Source: an uncultured Winogradskyella sp. (GTDB lineage Bacteria; Bacteroidota; Bacteroidia; Flavobacteriales; Flavobacteriaceae). Taken from it: a stretch of DNA of 64,000 nt. Both the position numbers and the translations under genes were made by a program. Under the pieces are notes generated by a model. That model was not told where the DNA came from and searched no databases. It saw only the letters and a program-made list of their open reading frames with translations. Positions 16,920-26,840 of this stretch are shown here, one piece after another (the first letter of the stretch is position 1; every line of letters starts with the position of its first letter). The stretch is from assembly GCF_947501905.1 (NCBI RefSeq), contig NZ_CANMXL010000003.1, positions 186,001 to 250,000 of the forward strand. The letters run 5' to 3'.

Positions 16920-17312
16920 ATGGAAAGTAATAGACAAAAAAAGATAGCAGGAATTCTTCAACAAGATTTAGTTGATGTTTTACAGCGTGCAGCTTCTGAA
17001 GGTGGATTAAAGGGCGTTATCATATCAGTATCTAAGGTTAGTGTTACAGTAGATTTGTCTATTGCCAAGGTGTATCTTAGTATTTTTCCAAACAAAGAGG
17101 CAGGAGAACTACTTAAAGGTATCCGCTCTAATACACCATTAATTCGGCATGAATTAGCTCAGCGCACACGTCATCAATTAAGACGCATGCCAACGTTAGA
17201 GTTTTTTATTGACGATTCTTTGGAGTATATAGATAATATTGAGCGTTCTTTAAAAGGAGAAGAGAACCCTATTAAGGATGAAGATTTATTAGACCGAAGA
17301 AAAAAATCTTAA
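16920..17312 (+). CDS. rbfA: 30S ribosome-binding factor A
   Basis: This 130-residue cytoplasmic protein assists late 30S maturation near helix 1 of 16S rRNA. The KH-like fold core is visible. The N terminus SNRQKKIAGILQQDLVDVLQ, the strand VTVDLSIAKVYLSIFP, and the motif ELAQRTRHQLRRMPTLEFFIDDSLEYIDNIE are typical. It is separated by 64 nt from the downstream LolC/E-like permease, a frequent flavobacterial pairing. Confidence 0.95.
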   Translation: MESNRQKKIAGILQQDLVDVLQRAASEGGLKGVIISVSKVSVTVDLSIAKVYLSIFPNKEAGELLKGIRSNTPLIRHELAQRTRHQLRRMPTLEFFIDDSLEYIDNIERSLKGEENPIKDEDLLDRRKKS

Positions 17313-17376
17313 TTCTTCTTAAATTCATAACTATTACAGTCGTTTTATGTCTAATTTTATGCCAAGACTGTAGTTA

Positions 17377-18585
17377 ATGAACACGTCATTTTACATAGCC
17401 AAGCGATATCTGTTTTCTAAAAGCAGCAACAATGCTATTAATATTATGAGTCTAATTGCTTCTGGCGGTGTTATAGTGGCATCGGCAGCATTGTTAATTG
17501 TACTATCCGTTTTTGCGGGATTAAAAGACTACAGTTTAGATTTTTCAAATTTCACAGACCCAGATTTAAAAATTTTACCTCTTGAGGGTAAATCATTTCA
17601 ACTTTCTGAACAAGAATGGAACACACTTAACAACATTGACGGTGTTATGGCCGTATCAAAAATAATAGAAGAGCGTATTGTTATAAAATCTGAAAACAAA
17701 AACCTTTTAGCCACACTTAAAGGCGTGGATGAAAATTATTTAAAAGTTACGCAGATAGACAGCATGGTATCTAAAGGGCAATGGATTAGTCCAGAAAGTA
17801 ATGATGTAGTTTCGGGTTGGGGAATATCAAATAATTTGTCTTTTGGGGTTTTTAATTTTTTAAAGCCATTAACCATTTATGTCCCAAAGCCAGGTAAAGG
17901 TCAGGGCAGTAGTCGAACAAGTTATTTTAATTCTGAAGTAGTGACCAATGTTGGCCTTTTTAACGTAAATGAAAATTTAGATAATGAATATATTTTCTCG
18001 AACATTGAGTTGGCGCGTTCTTTATTAAATTATAAGCCCACCCAAATCAGTGCCATGGAATTTAAATTAAATCCTGAAGCAGATGAAGATGCAATTAGAA
18101 ACTCAATAAAAATGGCTTTTCCCAATCAGTTTCTTATTAAGAATAGAGCACAACTTAATGATGCACTATTCAAAATGTTGAATACCGAAAACCTAGCAGT
18201 TTACCTCATATTTACCTTGGTTATCATCATTTCTCTATTTAATGTTATTGGCGCGATAATTATGATGATTTTAGATAAAAAGAAATCTTTAAACACTTTA
18301 TTTAATATGGGCGCTGAGCCTAAAATGATTAAATCTGTTTTCTTTTTACAAGGAAGCTTAATGACTATTTTAAGCGGAATCATCGGTATAGTTATTGGCT
18401 TAATAATTATATACTCTCAAGTAAAATTAGAATGGGTAATGTTAACTCCAGAATTTCCTTATCCTGTAAAATTAGAGCTAATGAATATTGTAGTGGTAAT
18501 AGTTACCATTTTTGGATTAGGAATAATTGCTTCAAAATTAGCTTCTCAGAGAATTACTAAAGATTTGATTAAAACAGCGGCCTAG
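17377..18585 (+). CDS. FtsX-like ABC transporter permease (LolC/LolE type)
   Basis: This 402-residue inner-membrane protein has one N-terminal TM helix (about 23-47), a periplasmic MacB/LolE-type domain (about 50-265) and three C-terminal TM helices (about 272-300, 320-345, 368-388). The N terminus FYIAKRYLFSKSSNNAINIMSLIASGGV is typical of LolC/LolE, which extract lipoproteins from the inner membrane with the LolD ATPase. No LolD-like ATPase adjoins it. The lipoprotein-releasing role is probable but not proven. It converges on dusB with a 4-nt stop overlap. Confidence 0.87.
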   Translation: MNTSFYIAKRYLFSKSSNNAINIMSLIASGGVIVASAALLIVLSVFAGLKDYSLDFSNFTDPDLKILPLEGKSFQLSEQEWNTLNNIDGVMAVSKIIEERIVIKSENKNLLATLKGVDENYLKVTQIDSMVSKGQWISPESNDVVSGWGISNNLSFGVFNFLKPLTIYVPKPGKGQGSSRTSYFNSEVVTNVGLFNVNENLDNEYIFSNIELARSLLNYKPTQISAMEFKLNPEADEDAIRNSIKMAFPNQFLIKNRAQLNDALFKMLNTENLAVYLIFTLVIIISLFNVIGAIIMMILDKKKSLNTLFNMGAEPKMIKSVFFLQGSLMTILSGIIGIVIGLIIIYSQVKLEWVMLTPEFPYPVKLELMNIVVVIVTIFGLGIIASKLASQRITKDLIKTAA

Positions 18586-19574
18586 GCAAACTGGTGATTT
18601 CCAAATTTCTCTAAGGCTTCATCAAAAGCTGCGAAAACGTCTTTAGCATCATCACTGGTAACCATTTTCATGCGATAAGGTTTAAAATCAGGAATACCTT
18701 TAAAGTAATTTGTATAATGGCGCCTTGTTTCAAAGACACCAAGTGTTTCACCCTTCCAATCAATAGACATTTGTAGGTGTCGGCGCGCAGCTTCTACGCG
18801 CTCTTGCATTGTAATAGGTCGGTAATGTTCTCCAGTTTTAAAAAAGTGTTTTACTTGTTTAAAAAACCAAGGATTACCAATGGTTGCACGACCAATCATA
18901 GCGCCATCCAGACCATATTCGTCTCGCATTCTCACAGCACTTTCAGGGGTGTTTACATCACCATTTCCAAAAACAGGAATGTGCATACGAGGATTGTTTT
19001 TTACAGCGGCAATAGGCTTCCAATCAGCATTACCTTTGTACATCTGCGCTCGAGTACGACCATGAATAGCAATAGATTTTATACCCACATCTTGTAATCG
19101 TTCCGCCACTTCTACAATCTTGATAGAGTCATGATCCCAGCCTAATCGTGTTTTTACAGTAACTGGTAGGTTTGTGCGTTTTACCATCTCGGCAGTGAGC
19201 TTTTCCATTAAGCAGATATCTTTTAAAATACCCGCTCCAGCACCTTTGCTGACCACTTTTTTTACTGGGCAGCCAAAATTAATATCAATGATATCTGGTT
19301 TTGATTTCTCAACAATATCTATGGTTTGTAACATGCTTTCCATATTGGCACCAAAAATCTGAATACCAACAGGACGCTCTTTTTCATAGATATCAAGCTT
19401 CATAACGCTTTTTGCTGCATTACGGATTAAACCTTCGCTAGAGACAAACTCGGTATACACAACATCAGCACCTTGTTCTTTACACAAAGCACGAAATGGT
19501 GGGTCGCTCACGTCTTCCATCGGTGCTAAAAGCAGTGGGAATTCACCTAATTCTATGTCTCCAATTTTTACCAA
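18582..19574 (-). CDS. dusB: tRNA-dihydrouridine synthase
   Basis: This 330-residue FMN enzyme reduces uridines in tRNA D loops. The TIM-barrel N terminus contains LLLAPMEDVSDPPFRALC. The catalytic Cys lies in DINFGCPVKKV, phosphate-binding motifs include GAGAGIL and VTVKTRLGWD, and IAIHGRTRAQMYKG and NGDVNTPE are family hallmarks. The start is a TTG codon: an in-frame stop lies four codons upstream and no ATG precedes the conserved core. A TAATTTTG box lies 17 nt upstream. Confidence 0.93.
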   Translation of the reverse strand: MVKIGDIELGEFPLLLAPMEDVSDPPFRALCKEQGADVVYTEFVSSEGLIRNAAKSVMKLDIYEKERPVGIQIFGANMESMLQTIDIVEKSKPDIIDINFGCPVKKVVSKGAGAGILKDICLMEKLTAEMVKRTNLPVTVKTRLGWDHDSIKIVEVAERLQDVGIKSIAIHGRTRAQMYKGNADWKPIAAVKNNPRMHIPVFGNGDVNTPESAVRMRDEYGLDGAMIGRATIGNPWFFKQVKHFFKTGEHYRPITMQERVEAARRHLQMSIDWKGETLGVFETRRHYTNYFKGIPDFKPYRMKMVTSDDAKDVFAAFDEALEKFGNHQFA

Positions 19575-19591
19575 ATCTGTTTATTTTGATG

Positions 19592-19599
19592 CAAAATTA
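19592..19599 (-). promoter_or_regulatory. -7 promoter box (TAnnTTTG) for dusB
   Basis: TAATTTTG on the minus strand lies 17 nt before the TTG start of dusB. It supports that start and separates dusB from the upstream membrane-protein gene. Confidence 0.5.
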
Positions 19600-19989
19600 G
19601 TGCTTTTTATAGTATTTACTACTAATTACCCCAATTCCATAAAATCCTAAAAACAATTCTAAAAACGTACCAATGAGGTAACCTTGAGTTGGTACTCCAT
19701 CCGTAAACAGACTTATTAGCCTTCCAAAACCTAAACCTAACATAAAAGTGATGTTACTAATCAAAGCAATCTTTAAATAAGAGCTTTTAAAGACGCCTAA
19801 TATCCAAATTATAGAAAATGCTAAATACAAACCCATTATGGCTTTATAAAAACTATATTTGTCAATAGTTTTAGGAAATAAATCGAATTCTAAATCTGGG
19901 AAAAATCCGTAAATAATTGCAACAGGAGCTACAATTATTACTGAAATAATAAGATGAATTTTTAGTATGATACCCGCTTTGGTTTTCAT
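19597..19989 (-). CDS. Four-helix membrane protein (DUF4345-like)
   Basis: This 130-residue protein has four hydrophobic segments (about 7-27, 44-65, 72-93, 101-122). The layout and the short polar N terminus resemble DUF4345 proteins, a family of unknown function. The MGLYLAFSIIWILG and GFGRLISLFTDG segments match that family best. It lies 7 nt after the M28 peptidase stop on the same strand and is probably co-transcribed, but no functional link is evident. Confidence 0.65.
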   Translation of the reverse strand: MKTKAGIILKIHLIISVIIVAPVAIIYGFFPDLEFDLFPKTIDKYSFYKAIMGLYLAFSIIWILGVFKSSYLKIALISNITFMLGLGFGRLISLFTDGVPTQGYLIGTFLELFLGFYGIGVISSKYYKKH

Positions 19990-19996
19990 ACGATGT

Positions 19997-21241
19997 TTAA
20001 AACTTCACCTTAGCATCAATAATACTGTCGCCACGTTTTACCGTAATCGATGTTTCATCGCCTTTATCGTATGTAGAAAGTGCCGCCATGTAACTCATCA
20101 TGTCCGTTACTTCAGATTCACCAAGTTTAATGACAATATCTCCTTTTTGCAGACCTGCATTTGTAGCTGGAGTATCTTCACGAGTCCCATCAATACGCAT
20201 ACCTTTACCATCGAATAAATAATCTGGCACCACGCCTAAACCAACTTTAAAAGTAGGTACATTATCACTCTCGTTTTTTGTTTTTCTAAAGGCAAGTTTT
20301 CCGTTATCATCCAAGTCGTTAATGATGGTGAAAATGTAATCAGAAATTAAACCCATGCCTTCATAATTAAGCTTTTCAGAATCATCACCTGGTTTGTGAT
20401 AATCTTCATGCTGACCTGTAAAAAAATGCAACACCGGAATATCGATAAGGTAAAAAGACGTATGGTCACTTGGCCCAACACCACTTTCGTTCTGTATAAG
20501 TTTAAACTTCTCGTTATTTGCTTTTAAAGTTTGCTTAAACATTGGAGACGTTCCTAAACCATAAACAGCAAGTGTACTGTCGGGTTTCATGCGACCAACC
20601 ATGTCCATGTTAATCATATAATTGATGGACTTTGAGTCAATTGTTGGATTTTTAGAGAAGTAGTTAGAACCTAAAAGCCCCATTTCTTCACCTGAAAAAG
20701 CCATAAAAAGATAGTTGTTTTTGTCTTTAGTTTCAGCTTGGTTGTTTTTTACGTTTAGTCGACTTGCTATGTTCAGCATAACCGCAACACCACTTGCATT
20801 GTCATCTGCGCCATTATGAATTGCTTTATCTTTTTCACGATATAAAGAACCTTCTCCGCCAAACCCTAAATGGTCGTAATGCGCACCTATGACTACAGTT
20901 GTTTTTGCGCCATTATCAATATAACCAATAACGTTTCGACCTGTAATTGTACTGTCTGCATTAGTTGTAAATTCTACTTCTTTGTGTGGGTCTGTTTTTG
21001 GTTTAAAACTAAAAGATTGAAGAAACCCATCAGTGCCTTTTGGAAATAAGCCAATAGCTTTAAATCGTTCTGAAATATAATCTGAAGCTGCTTTTTCTCC
21101 AGGAGTTCCTGTTTGTCGTCCTTCAAATTTATCATCCGCTAAGACACTAACATCTTCCTTAATCTTATTTTCTGCAACTTGAGGATTTTGTTTACAAGAT
21201 ATAATTGTGGCTAAAAGAAATAAAAACACCAATCTTCTCAT
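19997..21241 (-). CDS. M28 family zinc peptidase lipoprotein with C-terminal PDZ domain
   Basis: The protein has 414 residues. The N terminus has a lipobox ending ISC (Cys16), so it is an envelope lipoprotein. Metal ligands of a two-zinc M28 aminopeptidase are present: IGAHYDHLG, NGADDNASGVA, FSGEEMGLLG, INMDMVGRM and the final His in HEDYHKPGDD. A PDZ domain (about 325-414) with DGKGMRIDG, AGLQKGDIVIKLG and SMAALSTY is placed at the C terminus. It probably releases N-terminal residues from peptides. It is divergent from the TolB-like lipoprotein gene. Confidence 0.9.
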   Translation of the reverse strand: MRRLVFLFLLATIISCKQNPQVAENKIKEDVSVLADDKFEGRQTGTPGEKAASDYISERFKAIGLFPKGTDGFLQSFSFKPKTDPHKEVEFTTNADSTITGRNVIGYIDNGAKTTVVIGAHYDHLGFGGEGSLYREKDKAIHNGADDNASGVAVMLNIASRLNVKNNQAETKDKNNYLFMAFSGEEMGLLGSNYFSKNPTIDSKSINYMINMDMVGRMKPDSTLAVYGLGTSPMFKQTLKANNEKFKLIQNESGVGPSDHTSFYLIDIPVLHFFTGQHEDYHKPGDDSEKLNYEGMGLISDYIFTIINDLDDNGKLAFRKTKNESDNVPTFKVGLGVVPDYLFDGKGMRIDGTREDTPATNAGLQKGDIVIKLGESEVTDMMSYMAALSTYDKGDETSITVKRGDSIIDAKVKF

Positions 21242-21251
21242 GACTATATAT

Positions 21252-21259
21252 TATTTTTG
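21252..21259 (+). promoter_or_regulatory. -7 promoter box (TAnnTTTG) for TolB-like gene
   Basis: TATTTTTG is 29 nt before the ATG of the TolB-like lipoprotein gene, in the 47-nt divergent region shared with the M28 peptidase gene. Confidence 0.55.
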
Positions 21260-21288
21260 CACAAAATTAGGCATTAAAAATTATAGTT

Positions 21289-22401
21289 ATGAGGAAGTTA
21301 GTTGTTATTCTTTTAGTTTGTTTTTCAGTTTTTTCATGTAAGAATGAAACCAATAAAGGCGATAAGCCTCAAGAGAAAGTTAATAACGAAACTACGGTTA
21401 CTAATGATTCTTTAATATATCCTGAAGAGGTTCATTTTAAATCTTTAAGACAAGTGACATTTGGCGGTGATAATGCCGAAGCCTATTGGAGTTTTGATGA
21501 CAAACAATTGGTGTTTCAGTCTAACAACGCCGCTTGGAATGTAGGTTGCGACCAAATGTTTTTAATGGATGTCGATGAAACATTTAAAGACAAAGTGCCT
21601 CCAATGATTAGTACAGGAAAAGGACGCACAACATGCGCTTATTTTCTGCCAGATAACAAGCATATTATTTATGCATCAACACATTTAGAACAGGACGAAT
21701 GCCCAGACACACCGTTACGTAAAAACGGAAAATACATCTGGCCAATCTACGATAGCTACGATATTTTTGTTGCTGATTTAGAAGGTAATATAGTTAAGCA
21801 ATTAACTAATGAAATTGGTTACGATGCCGAACCAACCGTATCACCAAAAGGAGATAAAATTGTATTTACATCAACCCGAAGTGGCGATTTGGAATTATAC
21901 ACTATGAATATAGACGGAAGTGATGTTAAGCAAATTACAAATGAATTAGGTTATGATGGTGGTGCTTTCTTTTCGCCAGATGGAAGTCAATTAATTTTCC
22001 GATCATCACGTCCTAAAACAGAAAAAGAGATTAAAGACTATAAAGATTTATTAGCCGAAGGTTTAGTAGAGCCAACTGAGATGGAACTTTACATTTGTAA
22101 TGCTGATGGTAGTAATCTTAGACAGTTAACCGACTTAGGAAATGCTAATTGGAGCCCATTCTTTTTACCAAGTGGAGATAAGGTATTATTCTCTTCAAAC
22201 TTTGAAGCAGAGCGAGGTTTTCCTTTTAATTTATATATGATTGACACTGACGGAAAGAACCTTAAGCGTATCACACATGGTGAAACTTTTGACGCTTTCC
22301 CTGTATTTTCTAACGATGGTAAATATTTAGCGTTTTCATCTAACCGCAATAACGGTGGCGGTAGAGATACCAATTTGTTTATAGCTGAGTGGCAAGACTA
22401 A
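21289..22401 (+). CDS. TolB-like WD40-type beta-propeller lipoprotein
   Basis: This 370-residue protein has a signal ending in the lipobox FSC (Cys17). PD40/TolB-type repeats recur along the chain: AYWSFDDKQLVFQSN, PTVSPKGDKIVFTSTRSGDLELYTMNIDGSDV, AFFSPDGSQLIFRSSR, PFFLPSGDKVLFSSN and PVFSNDGKYLAFSSNRN. This predicts a six-bladed propeller in the periplasm or at the cell surface. Such proteins often bind partner proteins or are inactive relatives of S9 peptidases; no catalytic domain follows. It converges on a TonB-type barrel gene (2 nt gap). Confidence 0.83.
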   Translation: MRKLVVILLVCFSVFSCKNETNKGDKPQEKVNNETTVTNDSLIYPEEVHFKSLRQVTFGGDNAEAYWSFDDKQLVFQSNNAAWNVGCDQMFLMDVDETFKDKVPPMISTGKGRTTCAYFLPDNKHIIYASTHLEQDECPDTPLRKNGKYIWPIYDSYDIFVADLEGNIVKQLTNEIGYDAEPTVSPKGDKIVFTSTRSGDLELYTMNIDGSDVKQITNELGYDGGAFFSPDGSQLIFRSSRPKTEKEIKDYKDLLAEGLVEPTEMELYICNADGSNLRQLTDLGNANWSPFFLPSGDKVLFSSNFEAERGFPFNLYMIDTDGKNLKRITHGETFDAFPVFSNDGKYLAFSSNRNNGGGRDTNLFIAEWQD

Positions 22402-22403
22402 AC

Positions 22404-24830
22404 TTATTGTAAATCTTTAATTCTATCGCGTTCTTCAGCATTAGTAGCGCGCTCATTGGTGTTTAATTTAGTATTACCAAATTTATATCGGAAGCCTAAT
22501 CTTACAAAACGATTATCCCAATTAGTAAATTGTCTACTCGACTGGTTAGAGTATCGAGTGCTGATTCTGTAATCTTGCTCATTAAACATATCTTCTATAG
22601 ACAAAGACAATGTACCTTGCTTTTTAAAGATGCTTTTAGTGACACTTAATTCTGAAACTAATCGGTCTTCAACAACTTGAAGTCCTTGAAGATTTTTACC
22701 AACCCAAGTTAGAGTAAAGTTTACATTCAAACTATTGTCTTCTAAAAGCGACAAATTATTAGCAAGAACACTATAGTTAGACCATTGGTCTAGCTCAATC
22801 TTATCAGTACCAAAACCATTTTCTTCAGTGATATTATAAAAAGAAGTCACAAAATATAAATTCCACTTATCCGTAGGGTTAACATCTAACGCAAAGTCAA
22901 ATCCAAAATCTATAGTTTTATCAAGGTTTACAGGCGTATAAGCCAAGATATTTGTAGTGTTATCTTGACGAGGAATTTCATTAATAGCCCCATCGTAATT
23001 TATGTAATAGGCTTCAATTGTAAAGTGCTCTAAAAAGTTTGTTCCCACAACAAAATGGTCCTGAAAAGTAGGCTGTAAAGCCGGATTTCCTTCAACTGTG
23101 GTGTTTTCGTTTATAAAGAAAGTAAACGGGTTTAAGTTGGCGTAACTTGGTCGTGTTATACTACGTTTGTAATTGCCGTATAAACTAAAATTATCTGAAA
23201 AGTTATGAGAAATACTTGCGTTTGGAAACCACTCAAAATAGTCTTGCGTATTGGTTTGATTTAGAGTTGGTGAAAAACCATCAACATCTGTTTGCTCTGC
23301 TCTTACGCCTAAAGCGATATCCCATTTATCCCATGACTTACTGTAATTGACATAAGCACCAAAGATATTTTCGTCATAATCAAAGGCATTACTATTAGCT
23401 GTATTTATTACTTCAGAACCGTTAATAATATCTAGTCGGGTAATGTCGCTTTCAGTTTTAATATTTGATAATTTCACACCGGTATCAAATGAGGAACTTT
23501 CGCTTATAGGCAAGCTATAATCAGCTTTGGCTGTGTATATTTCTGTATCCTGATTTGCTATTGTCTTAAATTCAGAGTCTGGATTATTTTGATTGTCCTG
23601 AAACACATTCTGGTCGCGATTGTATGTGTAAGTGGTATAATGTGCATTAAAAGATAAGCTGCTACCACGATCAAACTCAGTTCTTAAATTTAAGTCGGTA
23701 CCTAAATTAAATTTATCATCCCGTGATAAGTTATTAGCTGTAAAGTTTTCTAAAAAGGCAGAATTAGCGTTGTTAATGTCAGTGTTATTTGAGATTCTAT
23801 ATTTAAAATATGGCGTAAATAATGCTGTTGACGTTATGCTCAGTGTTGTTTTTTTGCTTAAATAATAATCAAAATTTAGATTAGCATTGTGTGTTTCGGA
23901 TTTTGTGTTTCGGTCAATGTCAGAATCCCAAATTTGGTCAATATTTCCCGTGGTATCAAAATAGTCGATACTATTTTCTTCTTCTCTATTAATTTTCTGT
24001 TTGGTATAACTGTAATTAACATTAAGGTTGATTTTATTATTCTTAAAATAATGACTCGTAGCGCCATTATATCTAGGAAAAACACCTTGAGTATAATTGG
24101 TAGCAACACTTCCTCGATAGCCGGTCACGAGGTTTTTACTCATAATAATATTTATAACAGAACCACTATCGGCATCATAACTTGCAGGTGGATTTGTAAT
24201 AACATCAACTGATTTTATACTATTTGCAGGTGCGCTTTCTAATAGCTGAATCAACTCATCCGAAGTTAATTGTACGCGACGATTATTAATAAAAACCGTA
24301 GCAGGTGAACTCTTAATATTAATGCTTCCTTCGGAAACGATAACGCCAGGTGTACTTTTTAATACCTGGAGTGTTGAACCTTCAGTAAGTGCGGTATTTT
24401 CTATATTAAAAGTTAAACGATCAGGTTTTCTTGTGATAGTTGGGCGTTTCGCAGTAATGGTTACAGTGTCTAAAGCTTCAGAATCTTCTTTAAGAAGAAT
24501 TGTTGGTAGGTTTTTATTTTCTTCAATTTTTATTATTTCACTATAGGTTTTGTAACCTATAAAACTTGCTGATATTTTATACGTTCCAGGCTCAAGATTA
24601 CCAAAAGAAAAAGTACCATCATCATTAGTTGCAGTCCCTTTTGGTTGTCTGAAACCACTACTAATTTCAATAGGCTCGACTACTGATTTTGCTATAAGGA
24701 TATTCACATATGACAATGGTTGTTCTTGCTCATCAACGACTTTACCAGTCAGGGTAAACTCTTGTGAGAATGCAAAAAAGCTGAACATTAAAAGGACAGC
24801 AGAAATTAGGGGCTTCAATCTGATTGACAT
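22404..24830 (-). CDS. TonB-dependent receptor-like outer membrane beta-barrel protein
   Basis: The protein has 808 residues. A signal peptide (1-22) is followed by a carboxypeptidase-like regulatory domain (about 25-110, ending GTYKISASFIGYKTYSE). A plug-like domain follows, about 125-230, starting TITAKRPTITRKPDRLTFNIENTALTEGS, and then a large beta-barrel rich in aromatic strands. The barrel resembles the outer-membrane beta-barrel family found widely in Bacteroidota. No TonB box is obvious and the substrate is unknown. It is monocistronic, convergent with the TolB-like gene and divergent from lepA. Confidence 0.85.
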   Translation of the reverse strand: MSIRLKPLISAVLLMFSFFAFSQEFTLTGKVVDEQEQPLSYVNILIAKSVVEPIEISSGFRQPKGTATNDDGTFSFGNLEPGTYKISASFIGYKTYSEIIKIEENKNLPTILLKEDSEALDTVTITAKRPTITRKPDRLTFNIENTALTEGSTLQVLKSTPGVIVSEGSINIKSSPATVFINNRRVQLTSDELIQLLESAPANSIKSVDVITNPPASYDADSGSVINIIMSKNLVTGYRGSVATNYTQGVFPRYNGATSHYFKNNKINLNVNYSYTKQKINREEENSIDYFDTTGNIDQIWDSDIDRNTKSETHNANLNFDYYLSKKTTLSITSTALFTPYFKYRISNNTDINNANSAFLENFTANNLSRDDKFNLGTDLNLRTEFDRGSSLSFNAHYTTYTYNRDQNVFQDNQNNPDSEFKTIANQDTEIYTAKADYSLPISESSSFDTGVKLSNIKTESDITRLDIINGSEVINTANSNAFDYDENIFGAYVNYSKSWDKWDIALGVRAEQTDVDGFSPTLNQTNTQDYFEWFPNASISHNFSDNFSLYGNYKRSITRPSYANLNPFTFFINENTTVEGNPALQPTFQDHFVVGTNFLEHFTIEAYYINYDGAINEIPRQDNTTNILAYTPVNLDKTIDFGFDFALDVNPTDKWNLYFVTSFYNITEENGFGTDKIELDQWSNYSVLANNLSLLEDNSLNVNFTLTWVGKNLQGLQVVEDRLVSELSVTKSIFKKQGTLSLSIEDMFNEQDYRISTRYSNQSSRQFTNWDNRFVRLGFRYKFGNTKLNTNERATNAEERDRIKDLQ

Positions 24831-24946
24831 TTTAGTTAGTTGTGGTTCACAATATATAAATAGTTTTTTACTTTAAAACGAAGAAAATAGGCAGTTAACA
24901 GTGATTTTCTTATAACTTTTGATAGGCTAGAGGATTATAAAAGAAT

Positions 24947-24954
24947 TATATTTG
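24947..24954 (+). promoter_or_regulatory. -7 promoter box (TAnnTTTG) for lepA
   Basis: TATATTTG lies 29 nt before the lepA ATG and matches the Bacteroidota -7 consensus. Confidence 0.6.
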
Positions 24955-24983
24955 CAAATCAAAATTGCTTAAGAAAGAATTAC

Positions 24984-26780
24984 ATGAAGCACATCCGAAA
25001 TTTTTGCATCATTGCGCACATAGATCATGGAAAGAGTACTTTGGCAGATCGTCTGTTAGATTATACAGGCGCTGTTACAGCGCGCGAGAAGCAAGATCAG
25101 TTGTTGGACAGTATGGATTTGGAGCGAGAACGTGGTATCACCATTAAGTCGCACGCCATACAAATGGAGTATGTTTTTAAAGGCCAAGAGTACGTATTAA
25201 ATCTTATTGACACACCTGGCCACGTAGATTTTTCATACGAAGTGTCACGTTCTATTGCTGCATGTGAAGGCGCACTACTAATTGTTGACGCTGCTCAAAG
25301 CATACAAGCACAAACCATTTCTAATTTATATTTAGCCTTAGAGAATGATTTAGAAATTATTCCCGTTTTAAATAAAGTCGATTTACCAAGTGCAAACCCA
25401 GAAGAAGTCACAGATGATATTGTAGATTTGTTAGGTTGCGACTCAGAAGAAGTGATTCATGCTAGTGGAAAAACAGGTTTTGGTGTAGATGATATTTTAC
25501 AAGCTATTATTGAACGCATTCCAGCACCAAAAGGCGACCCTAAAGCACCTTTACAGGCCTTAATTTTTGATTCGGTTTACAATACCTTTAGAGGCATTGA
25601 AACCTATTTTAGGGTTTTTAATGGTGAAATAAAAAAAGGTCAGAAAATTAAGTTTGTTGCTACCGATAAAGAATATTTTGCCGATGAGGTAGGAACATTA
25701 AAACTAAATCAAATTCCTAAGCAAAGTGTAAAAGCAGGAGATGTTGGGTATTTAATCACAGGAATTAAAACAGCAAAAGAGGTAAAAGTAGGGGATACAA
25801 TCACAGATTTTGCAAACCCAACAACAAACATTGTCGAAGGCTTTGAAGATGTAAAACCTATGGTTTTTGCCGGGATTTATCCGGTAGATACAGAAGATTA
25901 CGAAGAGCTTCGTAACTCGATGGAAAAATTACAACTTAATGATGCCTCATTGGTCTTTCAACCAGAGAGCTCCGCGGCATTAGGTTTTGGTTTTCGATGT
26001 GGGTTCTTGGGCATGTTACATATGGAAATTATCCAAGAACGTTTAGAGCGTGAGTTTGATATGACGGTGATTACAACAGTACCTAACGTGTCTTATCATG
26101 CATACACAAATAAAGAACCAGATGTTCCTTTTATAGTTAATAATCCAAGTGATTTACCAGAAACTACAACCGTAAATCGTGTAGAAGAACCTTATATAAA
26201 AGCAACGATTATTACCAAGGCCGATTTTGTGGGTAACGTTATGAGTTTGTGTATCGAAAAACGTGGTATGATAATGAATCAGACCTATTTAACCACTGAA
26301 CGTGTTGAGCTGATTTTTGAAATGCCATTAGCCGAAATTGTTTTCGATTTTTACGATAGATTAAAAACAGTTTCTAAAGGATATGCCTCATTTGACTATT
26401 CGCCTATTGGTATGAAGGTGTCTAAATTAGTGCGTTTAGATGTACTATTAAATGCTCAGCCTGTAGATGCGCTTTCTGCATTAATTCACGCAGATAATGC
26501 GCATACTATTGGTAAGAAAATGTGCGAAAAACTAAAAGAATTAATACCAAGACAACAGTTCGATATTCCTATTCAGGCTGCCATTGGCGCAAAAATTATT
26601 GCGCGTGAAACTGTGAAAGCACTCCGTAAAGATGTAACCGCAAAATGTTACGGTGGGGATATTTCTCGTAAGCGTAAACTTTTAGAAAAGCAGAAAAAAG
26701 GAAAGAAACGTATGCGTCAAGTTGGAAATGTAGAAATACCACAACAAGCATTTATGGCGGTTTTAAAGTTGAATGACTAG
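24984..26780 (+). CDS. lepA: Elongation factor 4 (LepA GTPase)
   Basis: At 598 residues this is standard length. It is a ribosome-associated translational GTPase. G motifs are AHIDHGKST (G1, about 10-18), ERERGITI (G2), DTPGHVDF (G3) and NKVDLPSA (G4). Domains II-III and the EF-G-like domain V follow, and the LepA-specific C terminus includes [23 protein letters not shown]. The preceding reading in another frame is a shadow. A terminator follows and the gene is monocistronic. Confidence 0.97.
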   Translation: MKHIRNFCIIAHIDHGKSTLADRLLDYTGAVTAREKQDQLLDSMDLERERGITIKSHAIQMEYVFKGQEYVLNLIDTPGHVDFSYEVSRSIAACEGALLIVDAAQSIQAQTISNLYLALENDLEIIPVLNKVDLPSANPEEVTDDIVDLLGCDSEEVIHASGKTGFGVDDILQAIIERIPAPKGDPKAPLQALIFDSVYNTFRGIETYFRVFNGEIKKGQKIKFVATDKEYFADEVGTLKLNQIPKQSVKAGDVGYLITGIKTAKEVKVGDTITDFANPTTNIVEGFEDVKPMVFAGIYPVDTEDYEELRNSMEKLQLNDASLVFQPESSAALGFGFRCGFLGMLHMEIIQERLEREFDMTVITTVPNVSYHAYTNKEPDVPFIVNNPSDLPETTTVNRVEEPYIKATIITKADFVGNVMSLCIEKRGMIMNQTYLTTERVELIFEMPLAEIVFDFYDRLKTVSKGYASFDYSPIGMKVSKLVRLDVLLNAQPVDALSALIHADNAHTIGKKMCEKLKELIPRQQFDIPIQAAIGAKIIARETVKALRKDVTAKCYGGDISRKRKLLEKQKKGKKRMRQVGNVEIPQQAFMAVLKLND

Positions 26781-26810
26781 CCATTAACTAAAATATATTT
26801 TATACTTTGA

Positions 26811-26835
26811 AGCCTCTATCTTTAGAGGCTTTTTT
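26811..26835 (+). terminator. Rho-independent terminator after lepA
   Basis: The stem AGCCTCTA / TAGAGGCT has a 4-nt loop followed by six Ts. It lies 30 nt past the lepA stop and only about 6 nt before the next start codon. Confidence 0.88.
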
Positions 26836-26840
26836 ATAAG

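Noticed and set aside
24965-25147. 60-residue plus-strand frame at the lepA start
   Set aside because: It is out of frame with lepA, whose N terminus is unmistakable, and encodes no recognisable domain.
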